Part shown: positions 1 to 10,341 of the stretch, in pieces
Layout of the letters: every line of letters starts with the position of its first letter
Numbering within the stretch: position 1 is the stretch's first letter
Assembly: GCF_003255815.1 (NCBI RefSeq)
Contig: NC_037683.1
Location: forward strand, 77,435,440 to 77,499,439
Source: Theropithecus gelada
Lineage: Eukaryota; Chordata; Mammalia; Primates; Cercopithecidae
Direction: 5' to 3'
Length of the DNA stretch: 64,000 nucleotides
The notes under the pieces: model-generated
What the model was told of the DNA's origin: nothing
What the model saw: the letters and a program-made list of their open reading frames with translations, nothing else
The model's database searches: none
Made by a program: the position numbers and the translations under genes

Positions 1-1357
1 CTAGATAGGGTAAAAGTTACGTTCCTTCAGCATTTTAAATACGTCATGCCATTCTTTCCTAGTCTATAAGGTTTCCACTGAAAAGCTTGCTGCCAGGCAT
101 GTTGGAGTTCCATTGTATGTTATTTGTGTCTTTTCTCTTGCTGCTTTTAGGATCCTTTCTTTATCCTTGACCTTTGAGAGTTTGGTTAATAAATGCTTTG
201 AAGTAGTCTTCTTTGGGTTAAATCTGCTTGGTGTTCTATAACCTTCTCATACTTGAATGTTGATATCTTTCTCTAGGTTTGGGAAATTCTCTGTTATTAT
301 CCCTTTGAATAAACTTTCTACCCCTATCTCTAGCTCTATCTCTTCTTTAAAGCCAATAACTCTTAAATTTGTGAGACTATTTTCTAGATCTTATAGGCAT
401 GCTTCCTTGTTTTTTATCCTTTTTCCCCCTCTGTGTGTTTTCAAATAGCCTGTCTTCAAGCTCACTAAGTCTTTCTTCTGCTTAATCAATTCTACTATTA
501 AGAGACTCTGATGCATTTTTCAGCATGTCAGTTGCATTTTCCAACTCTAGAATTGCTGCTTGGTTCTTTTTAATTGTTTCAATCTTTTTGTTAAATTTAT
601 CTGATATAATTCTGAATTCCTTTTTTGTGTTATCTTAAATTTTCTCAAGTTTCCTCAAAATATCTGTTTTGAATTCTCTGTCTGCTAGGTCACATATCTC
701 CGTTTCTCCAGGATTGTTCCCTATTGTCTTATTTAGTTCATTTGATGAGGTCATGTTTTCCTGGATGGTGTTGATCCTTGTAGATGTTCATCACTGTCTG
801 GACATTGAAGAGTTTGGTACTTATTGTAATCTTCATAGTCTGTTCTTCTTGGGAAGGCTTTCCAGGTATTTGAAGGACTTGGGCCTCAGGCCCAGTAATG
901 CTGTGGTTTTTGCAGATATGTAGAGGTACCACCTTGGTGGTCTTGGATGAGATTTGGAAGAATTTTCTGGAGACTTTTGTTCTTTTCCCTTACTCTCTGC
1001 TAAAATTGCCTGGATTTGGGAATGTGGTGATGCAAACACCCCTGTGGCCACCACCACCTGAAGCCAAATAGCACTGGGTCTTGCCCAGAGCCTTTCCTTT
1101 CAGGATGCTGAGGTCCCCTAGGCCCTGGGCATGTCCATAGATGTTGTCTGGGAGCCAGGGATTGGAGTGAAAAAACTTAGCAGTTTATCTGTTGTTCTAT
1201 TCTACTATAGCTAAGCTGGTGCTCACACCACAATACAAAGTGCTTCCTGCTCTTTCCTCCCATTTCCACAGGCAGAGGGGCCTCTCCCTGGGGCCATCAC
1301 CACCACTGGTCCACGCGAGTTCTGCCAGACCACCACCAATGCTCACTTAAATCCCAA
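1..1357 (-). mobile_element. Old L1 (L1M-type), 5' UTR and start of the coding part, antisense
   Basis: Read on the minus strand, 1-700 resembles the coiled-coil-rich region at the start of ORF1 in old mammalian L1s. 700-1357 resembles the variable 5' UTR of those elements. The element therefore runs right to left and continues beyond the left edge of the window. Stops are scattered throughout, so it is dead. A pair of Alus (1358-1930) splits it and the 5' UTR resumes at 1931. Subfamily not assigned. The match to L1M is from memory and is strongest for 100-640. Confidence 0.75.
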
Positions 1358-1617
1358 GGACACCAGCCTAGGCAACATGGTGAAATACTGTCTCTACTAG
1401 AAAAAAAAAAAAAAATTAGCTGGGCATGGTGGCATGCACCTGTAGTCCCAGCTACTTGGGAGGCTAAGGCATGAGAATCACTTGAGACTGAGGCATGAGA
1501 ATTGCTTGAACCCAGGAGGCAGAGGCTGCAGTGAGCCGCTGAGATTGCACAGTTGCACTCCAGCCTGGGCGACAAAGTGAGACTCTGTCAAAAAAAAAAA
1601 AAAAAAAAAAAAAAAAA
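1358..1617 (+). mobile_element. Alu, 5'-truncated, with internal duplication and long A tail
   Basis: It starts inside the left arm at the 'accagcctaggcaacatgg' region and ends in a run of about 29 A. The right arm carries an imperfect tandem duplication of about 24 bp (1460-1485 and 1486-1509, both containing 'ggcatgagaat'). It lies in the old L1 5' UTR. The next Alu begins in or just after its A tail, a common arrangement because A tails resemble the L1 endonuclease target. Confidence 0.95.
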
Positions 1618-1930
1618 GACAGGCACGGTGGCTCACACCTGTAATCCAAGCACTTTGGGAGGCCAAGGCAGGTGGATAACCTGAGGTCTGGATTTCGAGA
1701 CTGGCCTGACCAACATGGAGAAACCCCATCTCTACTAAAAAAAAAATACAAAATTAGCTGGACGTGGTGGCTCATGCCTGTAACCCCAGCTACTCAGGAG
1801 GCTGAGGCAGGAGGATCACTTGAATTTGGGAGACAGAGGTTGCCGTGGGCCCAGATCATGCCATTGCACTCCAGCCTGGGCAACAAGAGTGAAACTCTGT
1901 CTCAAAAAACAAAACAAAACAAAAAACCAA
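1618..1930 (+). mobile_element. Alu (AluS-like), full length, in tandem with the previous copy
   Basis: Both arms are present. The start is 'caggcacggtggctcacacc', a middle A-rich linker lies at 1736-1751, and the tail is an AAAAC-type repeat. Several CpG sites have decayed to TG or CA, consistent with an AluS-age or older copy. Confidence 0.95.
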
Positions 1931-2490
1931 ACACAAGATCTCTTCTGTCAGCTCATGGTTAATGCTGCTAGACCTGGGACTCACCATTGAGGGAAGTGGG
2001 CTCTCCACTGCCCCAGGACAGGTACAGAAATGCTGTCTAAGAGCCTGGGTCTGGACTTAGCGACCCTAAGTGCCTGCTTGTTGCTCTGTCCTACTGTGGC
2101 TGAGCTGGTACCTAAGGTGCAAGACAAAGTCTCTTTACTTTTCCCTCTGCTTTTCTCAAACAGAAGAAATGTTTCATCATAGCAACAATAGCTAAGAATG
2201 TGTTAGGTTTCCCCTGAGGCCAGCACATCTCAGAGCCCGAGGCCTAAGGCATACTCCCTCGGTATTGCTGCTGGTTATTCAGGGACCAAGGGCTCTTTAG
2301 TCAGCAGGTGATGAATCCTGCCAAGACTGAGTCACTGCCTTCAATGCAGTAGATACCCTTTTGGCCCAGGGTGCATCTAGAAATGTCATCCAGGAGCTAG
2401 GGCCTGGAGTGGGGTCCTCACAATTCTGCCCAGTGTCCTATCCTACTGTGGCTAAGCTGGTATCCAAGATGCAAGATGAAGTCCTCTAAA
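1931..2490 (-). mobile_element. Old L1 5' UTR, distal part with repeated units
   Basis: This continues the element at 1-1357. Two similar units end with 'tcctactgtggc(t)gagctgg' near 2089 and 2441. A third, more diverged, is at 1201. With the two Alus removed the spacing is about 320-350 bp. Repeated 5'-UTR units are known in mouse L1 monomers and some old primate L1s, where they carry promoter activity. Whether these did is inference. Confidence 0.65.
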
Positions 2491-2820
2491 AGAGTATATT
2501 TAACATTCCATTTTAGATAATGTGATAGTTATGAGGTTTTTGTGTAAGAGAAGTAAGGGAAGTTAATCTACAATGAAGATAAAGAGTGAAGAGGAAAGGA
2601 GACTTCTCTGGTGCCCTTTGGTCTTTTACAACATTTGACAAAACAGTATAGGTAAAGAAATGGCTAATCTATAATCAGAGGAACAAAGGTTACAGCTGTG
2701 TAGGTTATAGCTGGCTGTCACATAACTCATGTCTCATAATCACATTCTTTTAAGGCTCAAAATAATTTAAGTTCCAACAGCTTTGATTTTGAATTACTTA
2801 TTTTTACAACCACCTAAAGA
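2491..2820. other. Unassigned AT-rich stretch
   Basis: I recognise no repeat family, coding frame or RNA gene here. Confidence 0.5.
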
Positions 2821-3525
2821 GCTCTACCCTTTGCTTCTCTAGCCTGCCTGCTTTTATTCCAGTTCAGGTCACCATCATTTCTTGTCTATAGTATTTCAAC
2901 TGCCTCCTAACTCTTCTCCATCTTTCTTTACATGCCCTCCCTTCAATTCATCATCACATGGAAGAGTGATCTTTCTCCACTTGATCTTAGCCAAAAGGCC
3001 GAGAAGCGATAGGGGAAGAGTCATCTTTCTCAAACACATGTACCTCCTGTGTTGAAAACGTCCATGATATTCCCAGTCCTTGGGATTAGGAGTGAACTCC
3101 TTACATGGCTTCCAAGGTTCTTCATAATCTGAATCCTGCTTGTCCTGGGGCCTTGTCTCATCCCATTGCCCATCTTCCTCACTCTCCATCTCACTCCCAC
3201 CTCCTATTTCTGCTCCAACCATGCTGTATTGCTCTCTGTTCCTTGAAAAGACCACGTAGTGTCTCACCTCTGGCCCTCACACTATTTCCTCTGCTTAAAT
3301 ATTCTTCTCTCCATCTTTTCCTTCAGGTATCAGCTACAGCATCATGCCTCAAAGTAAACTTAACCTCATGCCCCAGGCTAGGTTAGATGCCTCTTCTTGG
3401 CTGCTCATAGCATCCCACACATTGCACCACTGTAGCATGTATCACATTTTATTTTACTTTGCTTGGTAGTAACAGCCTCCAGATGTGGGATGCTTGAGGA
3501 AAGGGACAAAGTCTTGAGGAAAAAA
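2821..3525 (+). mobile_element. L2 (LINE2) fragment interrupted by a U2 snRNA scrap
   Basis: The order of motifs follows the L2 3' half. There is an 'agagtgatctttct' segment, a 'gtgaactccttacatggcttccaaggttct' region (3094-3123), a pyrimidine-rich middle, and near 3470-3520 a diverged version of the L2 'start-of-tail' text (stretch containing 'gaggaaagggacaaagtctt'). Removing the 36 inserted bases and one copy of the duplicated target restores collinearity. The 123-aa minus-strand frame across 2896-3267 is antisense to this element and is not a gene. Confidence 0.7.
2978..3010 (-). pseudogene. U2 snRNA 5'-end fragment (33 nt) with TSD
   Basis: On the minus strand these 33 bases equal the first 33 nt of U2 snRNA (starts ATCGCTTCTCGGCC, ends ATCAAGTG) with no mismatch that I can see. 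The segment is flanked by 'ggaagagtgatctttctc' (2960-2977) and 'ggaagagtcatctttctc' (3014-3031), an 18-bp TSD with one mismatch. Three extra bases (3011-3013) lie between the U2 5' end and the TSD. There is no poly-A tail and no snRNA promoter, so it is an inserted scrap, not a gene. It sits inside the L2, whose own sequence supplied the target. Confidence 0.9.
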
Positions 3526-3599
3526 ATAACTCTTTGATATATAGATTTAGATAGAGCACTGAATAACAAATCACAAAATTACACCTGGCATTATGGTTA

Positions 3600-3835
3600 T
3601 AAAAGAAAGGCAGCATGGTATAGGGGAAATGGCAGACCAGGACTTGATCTTGCCTCTGCCTCCTGGCCAACTATGAGACCTTGGGAAAATTATTTCATAT
3701 TCCTAAGCCTTAGTTTCCTCATCTGTAAATGGGGATGAAACTATCTACTTTCAGGGCTATCGTAAAAGAGTCAGTTTGATGATACATATAAAAGAGCTTA
3801 GCACAATGCTTGGCACGTATTAGAATACTCAGAAG
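3600..3835 (+). mobile_element. MIR
   Basis: The MIR order is visible: 'gcagcatggtata', a diverged core, 'ttagtttcctcatctgtaaa', 'atggggatgaaac', then 'gcttggcacgtattag'. This is an old tRNA-derived SINE. Length is near full. Confidence 0.85.
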
Positions 3836-3837
3836 AG

Positions 3838-4090
3838 GCAATTTTTTTTTTTAAATCACTATGTACCCCATGTTGATAAATAATATATACATGGGGTACA
3901 TAGTGACATTTTGATACATATAATCTATAGTGATCAGATCAGGGTAGTTAGCATATCCATCATCCCAAAGATTTATCATTTCTTTGTGTTGGCAGCAGTC
4001 AATATCCTCCTTCTAGCTATTTGAAAATACATGTAAGTGTTAACTATAATCATCCTACAATGGCATAGAACACTAAGAAGTGGTTGTTAT
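3838..4090 (-). mobile_element. L1 3' end (L1MA/L1PB-like) with perfect inverted repeat at its start
   Basis: The stretch from 3890 matches the antisense 3' UTR of middle-aged L1s: 'gtacatagtgacattttgatacat', then 'atttatcatttctttgtgtt', then 'tagctatttgaaaatacatg'. A T run at 3841-3852 would be the poly-A tail of the minus-strand copy. Bases 3856-3873 and 3889-3906 form a perfect 18-bp inverted repeat with a 15-base spacer. The start of the L1 sequence is thus present twice in opposite orientation. Confidence 0.7.
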
Positions 4091-4171
4091 CGTAAAATGT
4101 TATGATCTGCCTCACCCCAAGCATGAAATATATGAAAGCAGAACAGAAGACAAAGGAATCTGAGAACTTGA

Positions 4172-4478
4172 ACAGGCTGGGTATGGTGGCTTACGCCTGT
4201 AATCCTAGCACGTTGGGAGGCCAGGGCAGGTGGATCACGACGTCAGGAGTTCAAGACCACCATGGCCAATATGGTGAAACCCAGTCTCTACTAAAAATAC
4301 AAAAATTAGCCTGGCGTGGTGGTGGGAACCTGTAATCCCAGCTAATTGGGAGGCTGAGGCGGAGAATTGCTTGAACAGGGAGGCGGAAGTTGCAGTGAGC
4401 CAAGATCGTGCCACTGGACTCCAGCCTGAGTGACAGAGTGAAACTCTGTCTCAAACAAAAACAAACAAACAAACAAAG
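4172..4478 (+). mobile_element. AluS-like element
   Basis: Full length, from 'ggctgggtatggtggcttac' to an AAAC-repeat tail. The right arm has the AluS-type 'gaattgcttgaac' version. Confidence 0.95.
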
Positions 4479-4724
4479 TGCTTAAGCAACTGCTTCAAAG
4501 TCCAGAGAATGATAGTGGATGGGGGGCAGGGGAAGAGGGTGAGTGAGGAGCCACTTTTAGCTAAAGGGAGAGCTACTGACGTAGGCCTTAAATTGAGCTG
4601 GAGCAGAGGGTGGAAGAAGAAAGAAGAAGGAGGCAATGTTCTCCAGGCCCCCACCCCCTCAATGTAATGTCCAGGACCCCAAGGCAACTCCAGCATGGGT
4701 GGTAAGGGTATGAGAATAGTGGTA

Positions 4725-4888
4725 GAGGACACTTTAATGTGCACTTGAATCACCTGGGAATGCTGTTTAAAATGCAGATTCTGATTCCATAGATGTGGGG
4801 TGGAATCTGAGACTCTGCATTCCTAATAAGCTTCCAGGTCATGCTAATGCTGCTAATTCAGGGATCATATTTTGAGTATCAAGGATGT
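4725..4888 (+). mobile_element. MER5A-like hAT DNA transposon relic
   Basis: It contains 'cttgaatcacctgggaatgc', 'atgcagattctgattcc' and 'ggtcatgctaatgctgct' in the order of the MER5A consensus. This is a non-autonomous hAT-Charlie element. The terminal inverted repeats are decayed. Confidence 0.8.
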
Positions 4889-5357
4889 AGAAAATAACCA
4901 CTTATGCTATTTCTTATTGTGTAATGATATTTAAAAAAAACCCATTCACCTCTTAGCAATTTTGTGAGGATTCCATTGGGGAAGAATATTCCGTGTGTTT
5001 GGAAAAAATATTCTGATAAATCACTTGGTATTGAGGTGTAGGTGGGATGACTCACCAAAGCATGCATTGAAATAGTAACTGAAGATCTTAAACTACTTTC
5101 TCAGGAAGGGGCCCATTGACTCAAGGTCTTTTTGTCTCTGCTTCAGAATGAGAGGGGCATCTGGGTTTGAGGGCAGAGCAGAATGGCTATCTGTAGGAGA
5201 CGGGGAACAGTGTGAATGGGGAACTGGATGCAGGGACCCACATTGGAGGAATGTCTATAGAGATATTCAGAACTCGTTTGCTTGACAGTATGCTCATTTT
5301 TCTTCATCCCATCCAAGGAATACTTTGGATTGTTCAGCAGTGCTTTTGTGTATGTAA
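4889..5357. other. Unassigned single-copy-looking stretch
   Basis: I see no recognisable repeat, exon or RNA gene before the microsatellite. Confidence 0.5.
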
Positions 5358-5358
5358 T

Positions 5359-5586
5359 TTTCCTTCCTTCCTTCCTTCCTTCCTTCCTTCCTTCCTTCCT
5401 TCCTTCCTTCCTTCTTTCCTTCCTTTCTTCCTTCTTCCTTTCTTTCCCTCCCCTTCCCTCCGCTCCCTCCTTCCCTTCCTCCCTCCCTCCCTCCCTCCCT
5501 CCCTCCCTCCCTCCCTCCCTCCCTTCCTTCCTTCCTTCCTTCCTTCCTTCCTTCCTTCCTTCCTTCCTTCCTTCCTTCCTTCCTTT
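5359..5586 (+). repeat. (TTCC)n/(CCCT)n compound microsatellite
   Basis: Two TTCC blocks (5359-5412, about 13 units, and 5523-5584, about 15 units) flank an interrupted pyrimidine stretch and a CCCT block (about 5478-5526). The plus strand is almost pure pyrimidine for some 225 bases. The long 'proteins' predicted across it are translations of the repeat. Array length is expected to vary between individuals. Confidence 0.97.
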
Positions 5587-5848
5587 TATTTCTTTGCAGG
5601 GGGAATGGATTTGAGGAGATAGATGAGGGGACAGCACACAGCAGGATTACTCTAGCCTTGAAGGCTCTTGCTTGGTTTTCTTGAACAGTTTCTGGGTGGT
5701 AGGGAATCAGGAGGAAACAGTGGGATGCATCCCACCTTCTATTGTTGAGTATTCTGACTGTACTGTTATCAAAATCAGTAACTGAAGCAAAGAACAATAA
5801 TGTATTGGAAAATATCTTCAAACTTGCAATAGGTTAAAAACCAAATGG
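5587..5848. other. Unassigned stretch between microsatellite and Alu
   Basis: Nothing recognised. Confidence 0.4.
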
Positions 5849-6147
5849 TCAGGCGTGGTGGCTCACGCCTGTAATCCCAGCACTTTGGGAGGCCGAGGTG
5901 GGCAGATCACGAGGTCAGGAGATTGAGAGCATCCTGGCTAACACAGTGAAACCCCGTCTCTACTAAAAATACAAAAAATTAGCCAGGCATGGTGGTGGGC
6001 ACCTATAGTCCCAGCTACTCGGGAGGCTGAGGCAGGAGGATGGCGTGAAGCCAGGAGGTGGAGCTTGCAGTGAGCCAAGATTGTGCCACTGCACTCCAGC
6101 CTGGACCACAGAGCAAGATTCTGTCTCAAAAAAAAAAAAAAAAAAAG
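5849..6147 (+). mobile_element. AluY-like element
   Basis: Full length with an A tail. The right arm has the AluY-type 'gatggcgtgaagccaggagg' version and 'gagcttgcagtgagcc'. No convincing TSD was found. Confidence 0.93.
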
Positions 6148-6349
6148 GAAAGGATTGACAAAAACAGAGGGGAAGACAATGACATGGGAGACAAGAGAAG
6201 AGGCTGCTTAAGAAAAGGTTAACAGTGCCTGGGCATTTTCCCAGAAAACAGGAGGTGAAGGAGTAACACTCTCATAAAATCAAACTCGATCAGACATATT
6301 CAGGCTTGCTTTATTTCAGAACTTCACAAGCCCATGACTCAAGGGACTG

Positions 6350-6537
6350 GCACTAATTTTAAAACAGAGTTATAACCTGGGTTCCATGAAAGGACTAAAG
6401 AGGTGTGTCCTGGAATCTCCTGAAATCATATGTGAAATTTATGTCTGTACATATACATATCATTCTAGGGAGAGGCTACTTATCTCTCATCAAATTGCAT
6501 ATCCAATGGTGATATTAAAATGGTTAAGAATCACTGA
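6350..6537 (+). mobile_element. Probable hAT-type DNA transposon relic
   Basis: The right end 'ggttaagaatcactg' resembles the hAT-Charlie terminal inverted repeat (CAGTGGTTCTTAA in reverse). The text around 'cctgaaatcatatgtgaaa' and 'gggagaggctac' resembles a known non-autonomous family whose name I cannot fix. The left end is not defined. Confidence 0.45.
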
Positions 6538-6741
6538 CTTCAAAATTAAAGCTAGCTAGAAGTCCATCTTCAATAATCTTGTCCATGAAAACAATGAAAA
6601 AGTGGAAATGACAGGAAACTAGAAATTTTGTCACTAAGAAATCAAAGTAATCAGTCCAGAGTTACATTGTCATTATTTTAAAGTAGTGAAGTCCAGCTAG
6701 AGGATGATGAAATGTTTATATCTGCTTAGAAAAGTAAAAAT

Positions 6742-7080
6742 GGGCTGGGCATGGTGGCTCACGCCTGCAATCCCAGCACTTTGGAAGCCAAGGTGGGCAG
6801 ATCACTTGAGTCAAGAGTTCACGATCAGCCTGGCCAACATGGTGAAACTCTGTCTCTACTAAAAATACACACACACAAAAAAAAAACAAAAAAAAACCAA
6901 CAACTTAGCTAGGCATGGTGGTGGGTGCCTATAATCCCAGCTACTTGGGATACTTGGGAGACTGAGGCAGGAGAATTGCTTAAACCCAGGAGGTAGAGGT
7001 TGCAGTGAGCTGAGATCATGCCAATGCACTACAACCTGGGCGACAGAGTCAGACTCCATTTCAAAAAAAAAAAAAAAAAA
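6742..7080 (+). mobile_element. AluS-like element with expanded middle linker
   Basis: It runs from 'gggctgggcatggtggctca' to an A tail. The A-rich linker is enlarged (6865-6900, with an ACAC run), and a small repeat 'ctacttgggatacttggga' sits near 6941-6959. Confidence 0.95.
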
Positions 7081-7140
7081 TGTAAAAAGAAAAGGAAAAA
7101 ATGGCCTCCCTTGATGCTATTCAATAGAAAATGGTGACCA

Positions 7141-7442
7141 GGCTGGGCACAGTGGCTCACTCCTGTAATCCCAGCACCTTGGGAGGCCGAGGCAGGTGGA
7201 TCACAAGGTCAGGAGATCGGCACCATCCTAGCCAACATGGTGAAACCCTGTCTCTACAAAAAATACAAAAATTAGCTGGGCGTGGTGGTACATGCCTGCA
7301 ATCCCAGCTGTTCGGGAGGCTGAGGCAGGAGAATTGCTTGAACTAGGGAGTCGAAGGTTGCAGTGAGCCAAGATTGCACCATTGCACTCCAGCCTGGCGA
7401 CAGAGCGAGACTCCATCTCAAAAAAATAAAATAAAATAAAAT
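7141..7442 (+). mobile_element. AluS-like element with perfect TSD
   Basis: Full-length copy with an AATAA-type tail, bracketed by the exact 13-bp repeat 'aaaatggtgacca' at 7128-7140 and 7443-7455. It lies 60 bases from the previous Alu in the same orientation. Confidence 0.97.
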
Positions 7443-7455
7443 AAAATGGTGACCA

Positions 7456-10022
7456 ATTATTCTCAATGTCCATAGTAAACGACAACAAAAGCTTGACATC
7501 AGACATAAAATAAATTCAAGTTAGAACAGTTAGTTTTGCCCCCCAAAGAGCACTTGGCAAAGTCTGGAGATATTTTGGTTGCCTTAACTAGGGCTTTGTA
7601 CCTACAAGTGGGTAGAGGCCAGGGATGAAGAAGAGGTATCACCTTCCCAGGCACCAGTACCAAAATGACTGAGGAGTTACAGGAGATTGTTCTTCTTTAG
7701 CTAGAGCACCAGAGCTGGATTTCGGTAGCAGCCACCACCAGGTATCTCAGGCTGCTTACTGGAGGCCTAAGAAGGCAGGTGGATTGAAATCTCTGTAAGG
7801 ATCAAACATTCACACTAAAACACTGCAGTAAATGAGAAGGGGAAAAAGAAAATCACGTCAGCACCTCAACAAAATACCCAGACCGCACGCAAGACTCACC
7901 TCATTTTGGAGGTCATGTAAATAATTATGAGTCAATGAATACATTTATATTCTACTTGTAAAAAAGTGCCTTTTAAGGGAGAAGATGTGACTAGAGTTTA
8001 ATATGCTGAATTACTAAGACTTAAATTCATGGGCACAATTTGTAAATGCATGAACATAGTCTGCATAAAACCCTTAACATTAACCTTTAAGTATGTTGGA
8101 GACATGCAATAAATGCCCCTTTACTTCTTAATGAATAATTAGAAAACATTTTACACCATTATAGACACTCTAGATTCATGGTTCCGAATTTTTAAGTCAG
8201 CAATTAGTCATCTACGTGATATTCAGTGCAAGAATAGCACTCATAAATAATAGTGTATTTTCCCTAGCCAGACTGATTAGGTAGCTAATTATAGTGCTAG
8301 CTATTGCGGCTGTGGTCTCCAAGTATAAAGATATTCATAATAGTTAGACATGGCTATATTTGGCAGTGTTTTGTTATTGCTATAATACAGGGAGAGCTAT
8401 ATGAGGTTATAATTTTTCTCATTAGTGGTGAAAGGAATGGAAAATGTGCTTACATAAGTCTGTACTCGGTAAAAACAAATGTAGAGTCAGATATGCAAAA
8501 TTAGGTTTTCTTCAGAACAATGAAATGAATGCAGTGGGCTTCCTTTTCTGAAAGATTTTGGTATAAGATATGAAGCTGACCTTTTGAATGGCTATGAATT
8601 GTTTCTCAGATATATTTAAACTGACTTAAAGGTAAATCTTCCTTCCACCCACTCAACAATACATGGCATCACCAAATTAAAGCTTGACAGTTACAGGTTT
8701 CCTGTGCTTGTTGTTCAAGAACTGCGACCATAAAGAATTCTTCTATATTTGACGCACAGATCCCAAAGCCTAATGCCATGTTTCCTGAGAGAATGAAGAC
8801 TCACCACGACCCCACATTGCTCCTTTAATCCTTGAGCTAGGTGCACTGAGATAAATAATTTTTAAAAATTGAATCAAGATCTCCTAAATGAAAATCTAAA
8901 AATCTTCAAGCCATCCTGGGCTTTATGCACTCCTTGAGAAGAATTCTGGGTCCTCAAAGTTAGCAATCAAGGGGGTCATAATAAATTTAGAAATAAATTC
9001 AGTCAAAAACTCTTTTTTCTTTTTTTTAAATAGACAAATTTTCCTGGGATTGGGCCTTTAATGGAACTGGGTTCAGCAAATCCAAATTCTGCCCCCTACT
9101 GGCTCACTCAGAAAAACCGTTTTCTGTTTCAGTTTTGGCAGCTCTGTAATTAGGGTAATAAATTCAAACTCAGGCCCACTGGGTCATAAAGGTCGTAGAA
9201 AAGATAATTATATCATTGGCAGTAAAAAGCGAATCAGATTAAAACAGAGCCCTTCTTACATGTTTAACAACAGTAAAAGAAAAAGATCATCTCTTAACTA
9301 ATCAAAGTTAACATTACTAAAAATGGAGAAACTAACATAATGTACCTCCTGATATGATGTATGGAGGACAGCAATTACTTCTTTAGTTTTCCTGCTAAAA
9401 ATGCATAACCTTAATCTAATCACAAGGAAACATCAGCCAAATTCAATGTGGGGGACATTTTACAAAATAACTGCCTTTTAATCTTCATAAATATCAAGGT
9501 CAGAAACAGAAAGAATGACTGAGAAACTGTTTCAGACTAAAGGGGACTAACAAAACATGACAACTAATGCAATATGGGATTAGATCTTGGGCTGAGATCT
9601 AATGGTTAGAAAAGATATTATAAGGCAATGGATGAAGAGAGAATATGGAATGTGGGTTAGCTAATGATACTGTATCAATGTTAAATTTCCTGGTCTTGAT
9701 AATCACAGTGTAGTTATATAAGAGGATATCATTTTTTTAAAAAAGTAAAATATACACTGAATATTTAGTAAGGGGCAGAGTGTCTCCAATCTTACTCTCA
9801 AACAACTTACTCTCAAAAGCCATAACTAGAGTTAGAGCTAGAAATAGAAATAGTTATAGAAATAGAAACACAAATGTGTGTGTAGAGAGAGACAGACAGG
9901 TATGTATAGCAAATGGAGAAAACAGAAAACGTAAGCAACCAGTGAACCTGTGTAAAAGAGATACAGAGTTCCTTCTACTATTACTGCAAAACATACAAAT
10001 TAATTTATAATATAAAAAAGAC
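7456..10022. other. Repeat-poor single-copy region
   Basis: About 2.5 kb with no repeat that I recognise, no convincing exon and no RNA gene. It is AT-rich, with many TAAT/ATTA-type words between 7900 and 8300. Such islands can hold conserved regulatory DNA, but nothing here proves it. Confidence 0.5.
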
Positions 10023-10341
10023 GCCAGGCGCGGTGGCTCACGCCTGTAATCCCAGCACTTTGGGAGGCCGAGGCAGGTGGATCACGAAGTCAGGATATCG
10101 AGAGCATCCTGGCTAACACAGTGAAACCCCATCTGTACTAAAAATATAAAAAATTAGCTGGGCGTGGTGGCGGGCGCCTGTAGTCCCAGCTACTCAGGAG
10201 GCTGAGGCAGGAGAATGGCATGAGTAAACCTGGGAGGCGAGCTTGCAGTGAGCCTAGATCGCGCCACTGCACTCCAGCCTGGGCGACAGGGCGAGACTCT
10301 GTCTCAAAATAAATAAATAAATAAAAATAAAAAAATAAAAA
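10023..10341 (+). mobile_element. AluY-like element
   Basis: The start 'gccaggcgcggtggctcacg' retains several CpGs. The right arm has 'gagaatggcatgag' and 'gagcttgcagtgagcc'. The tail is an AAAT-repeat. Position 10220-10235 carries a small insertion ('gagtaaacctgg'). Confidence 0.95.

Noticed and set aside
1297..1775. Frames of 83-103 codons with phrases typical of Alu-derived 'proteins'
   Set aside because: They read antisense through Alu elements. The same peptide phrases recur at every Alu in the window.
2978..3010. Functional U2 snRNA
   Set aside because: Only 33 of about 190 nt are present, with no promoter or 3' box.
2896..3267. 123-codon minus-strand frame, rich in charged residues
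   Set aside because: It is antisense to an L2 and crosses the U2 scrap and both TSD copies, so it cannot be an ancestral gene.
5143..5821. Open frames of 110-175 codons on both strands
   Set aside because: They are translations of the TTCC/CCCT microsatellite, which has no stop in several frames.
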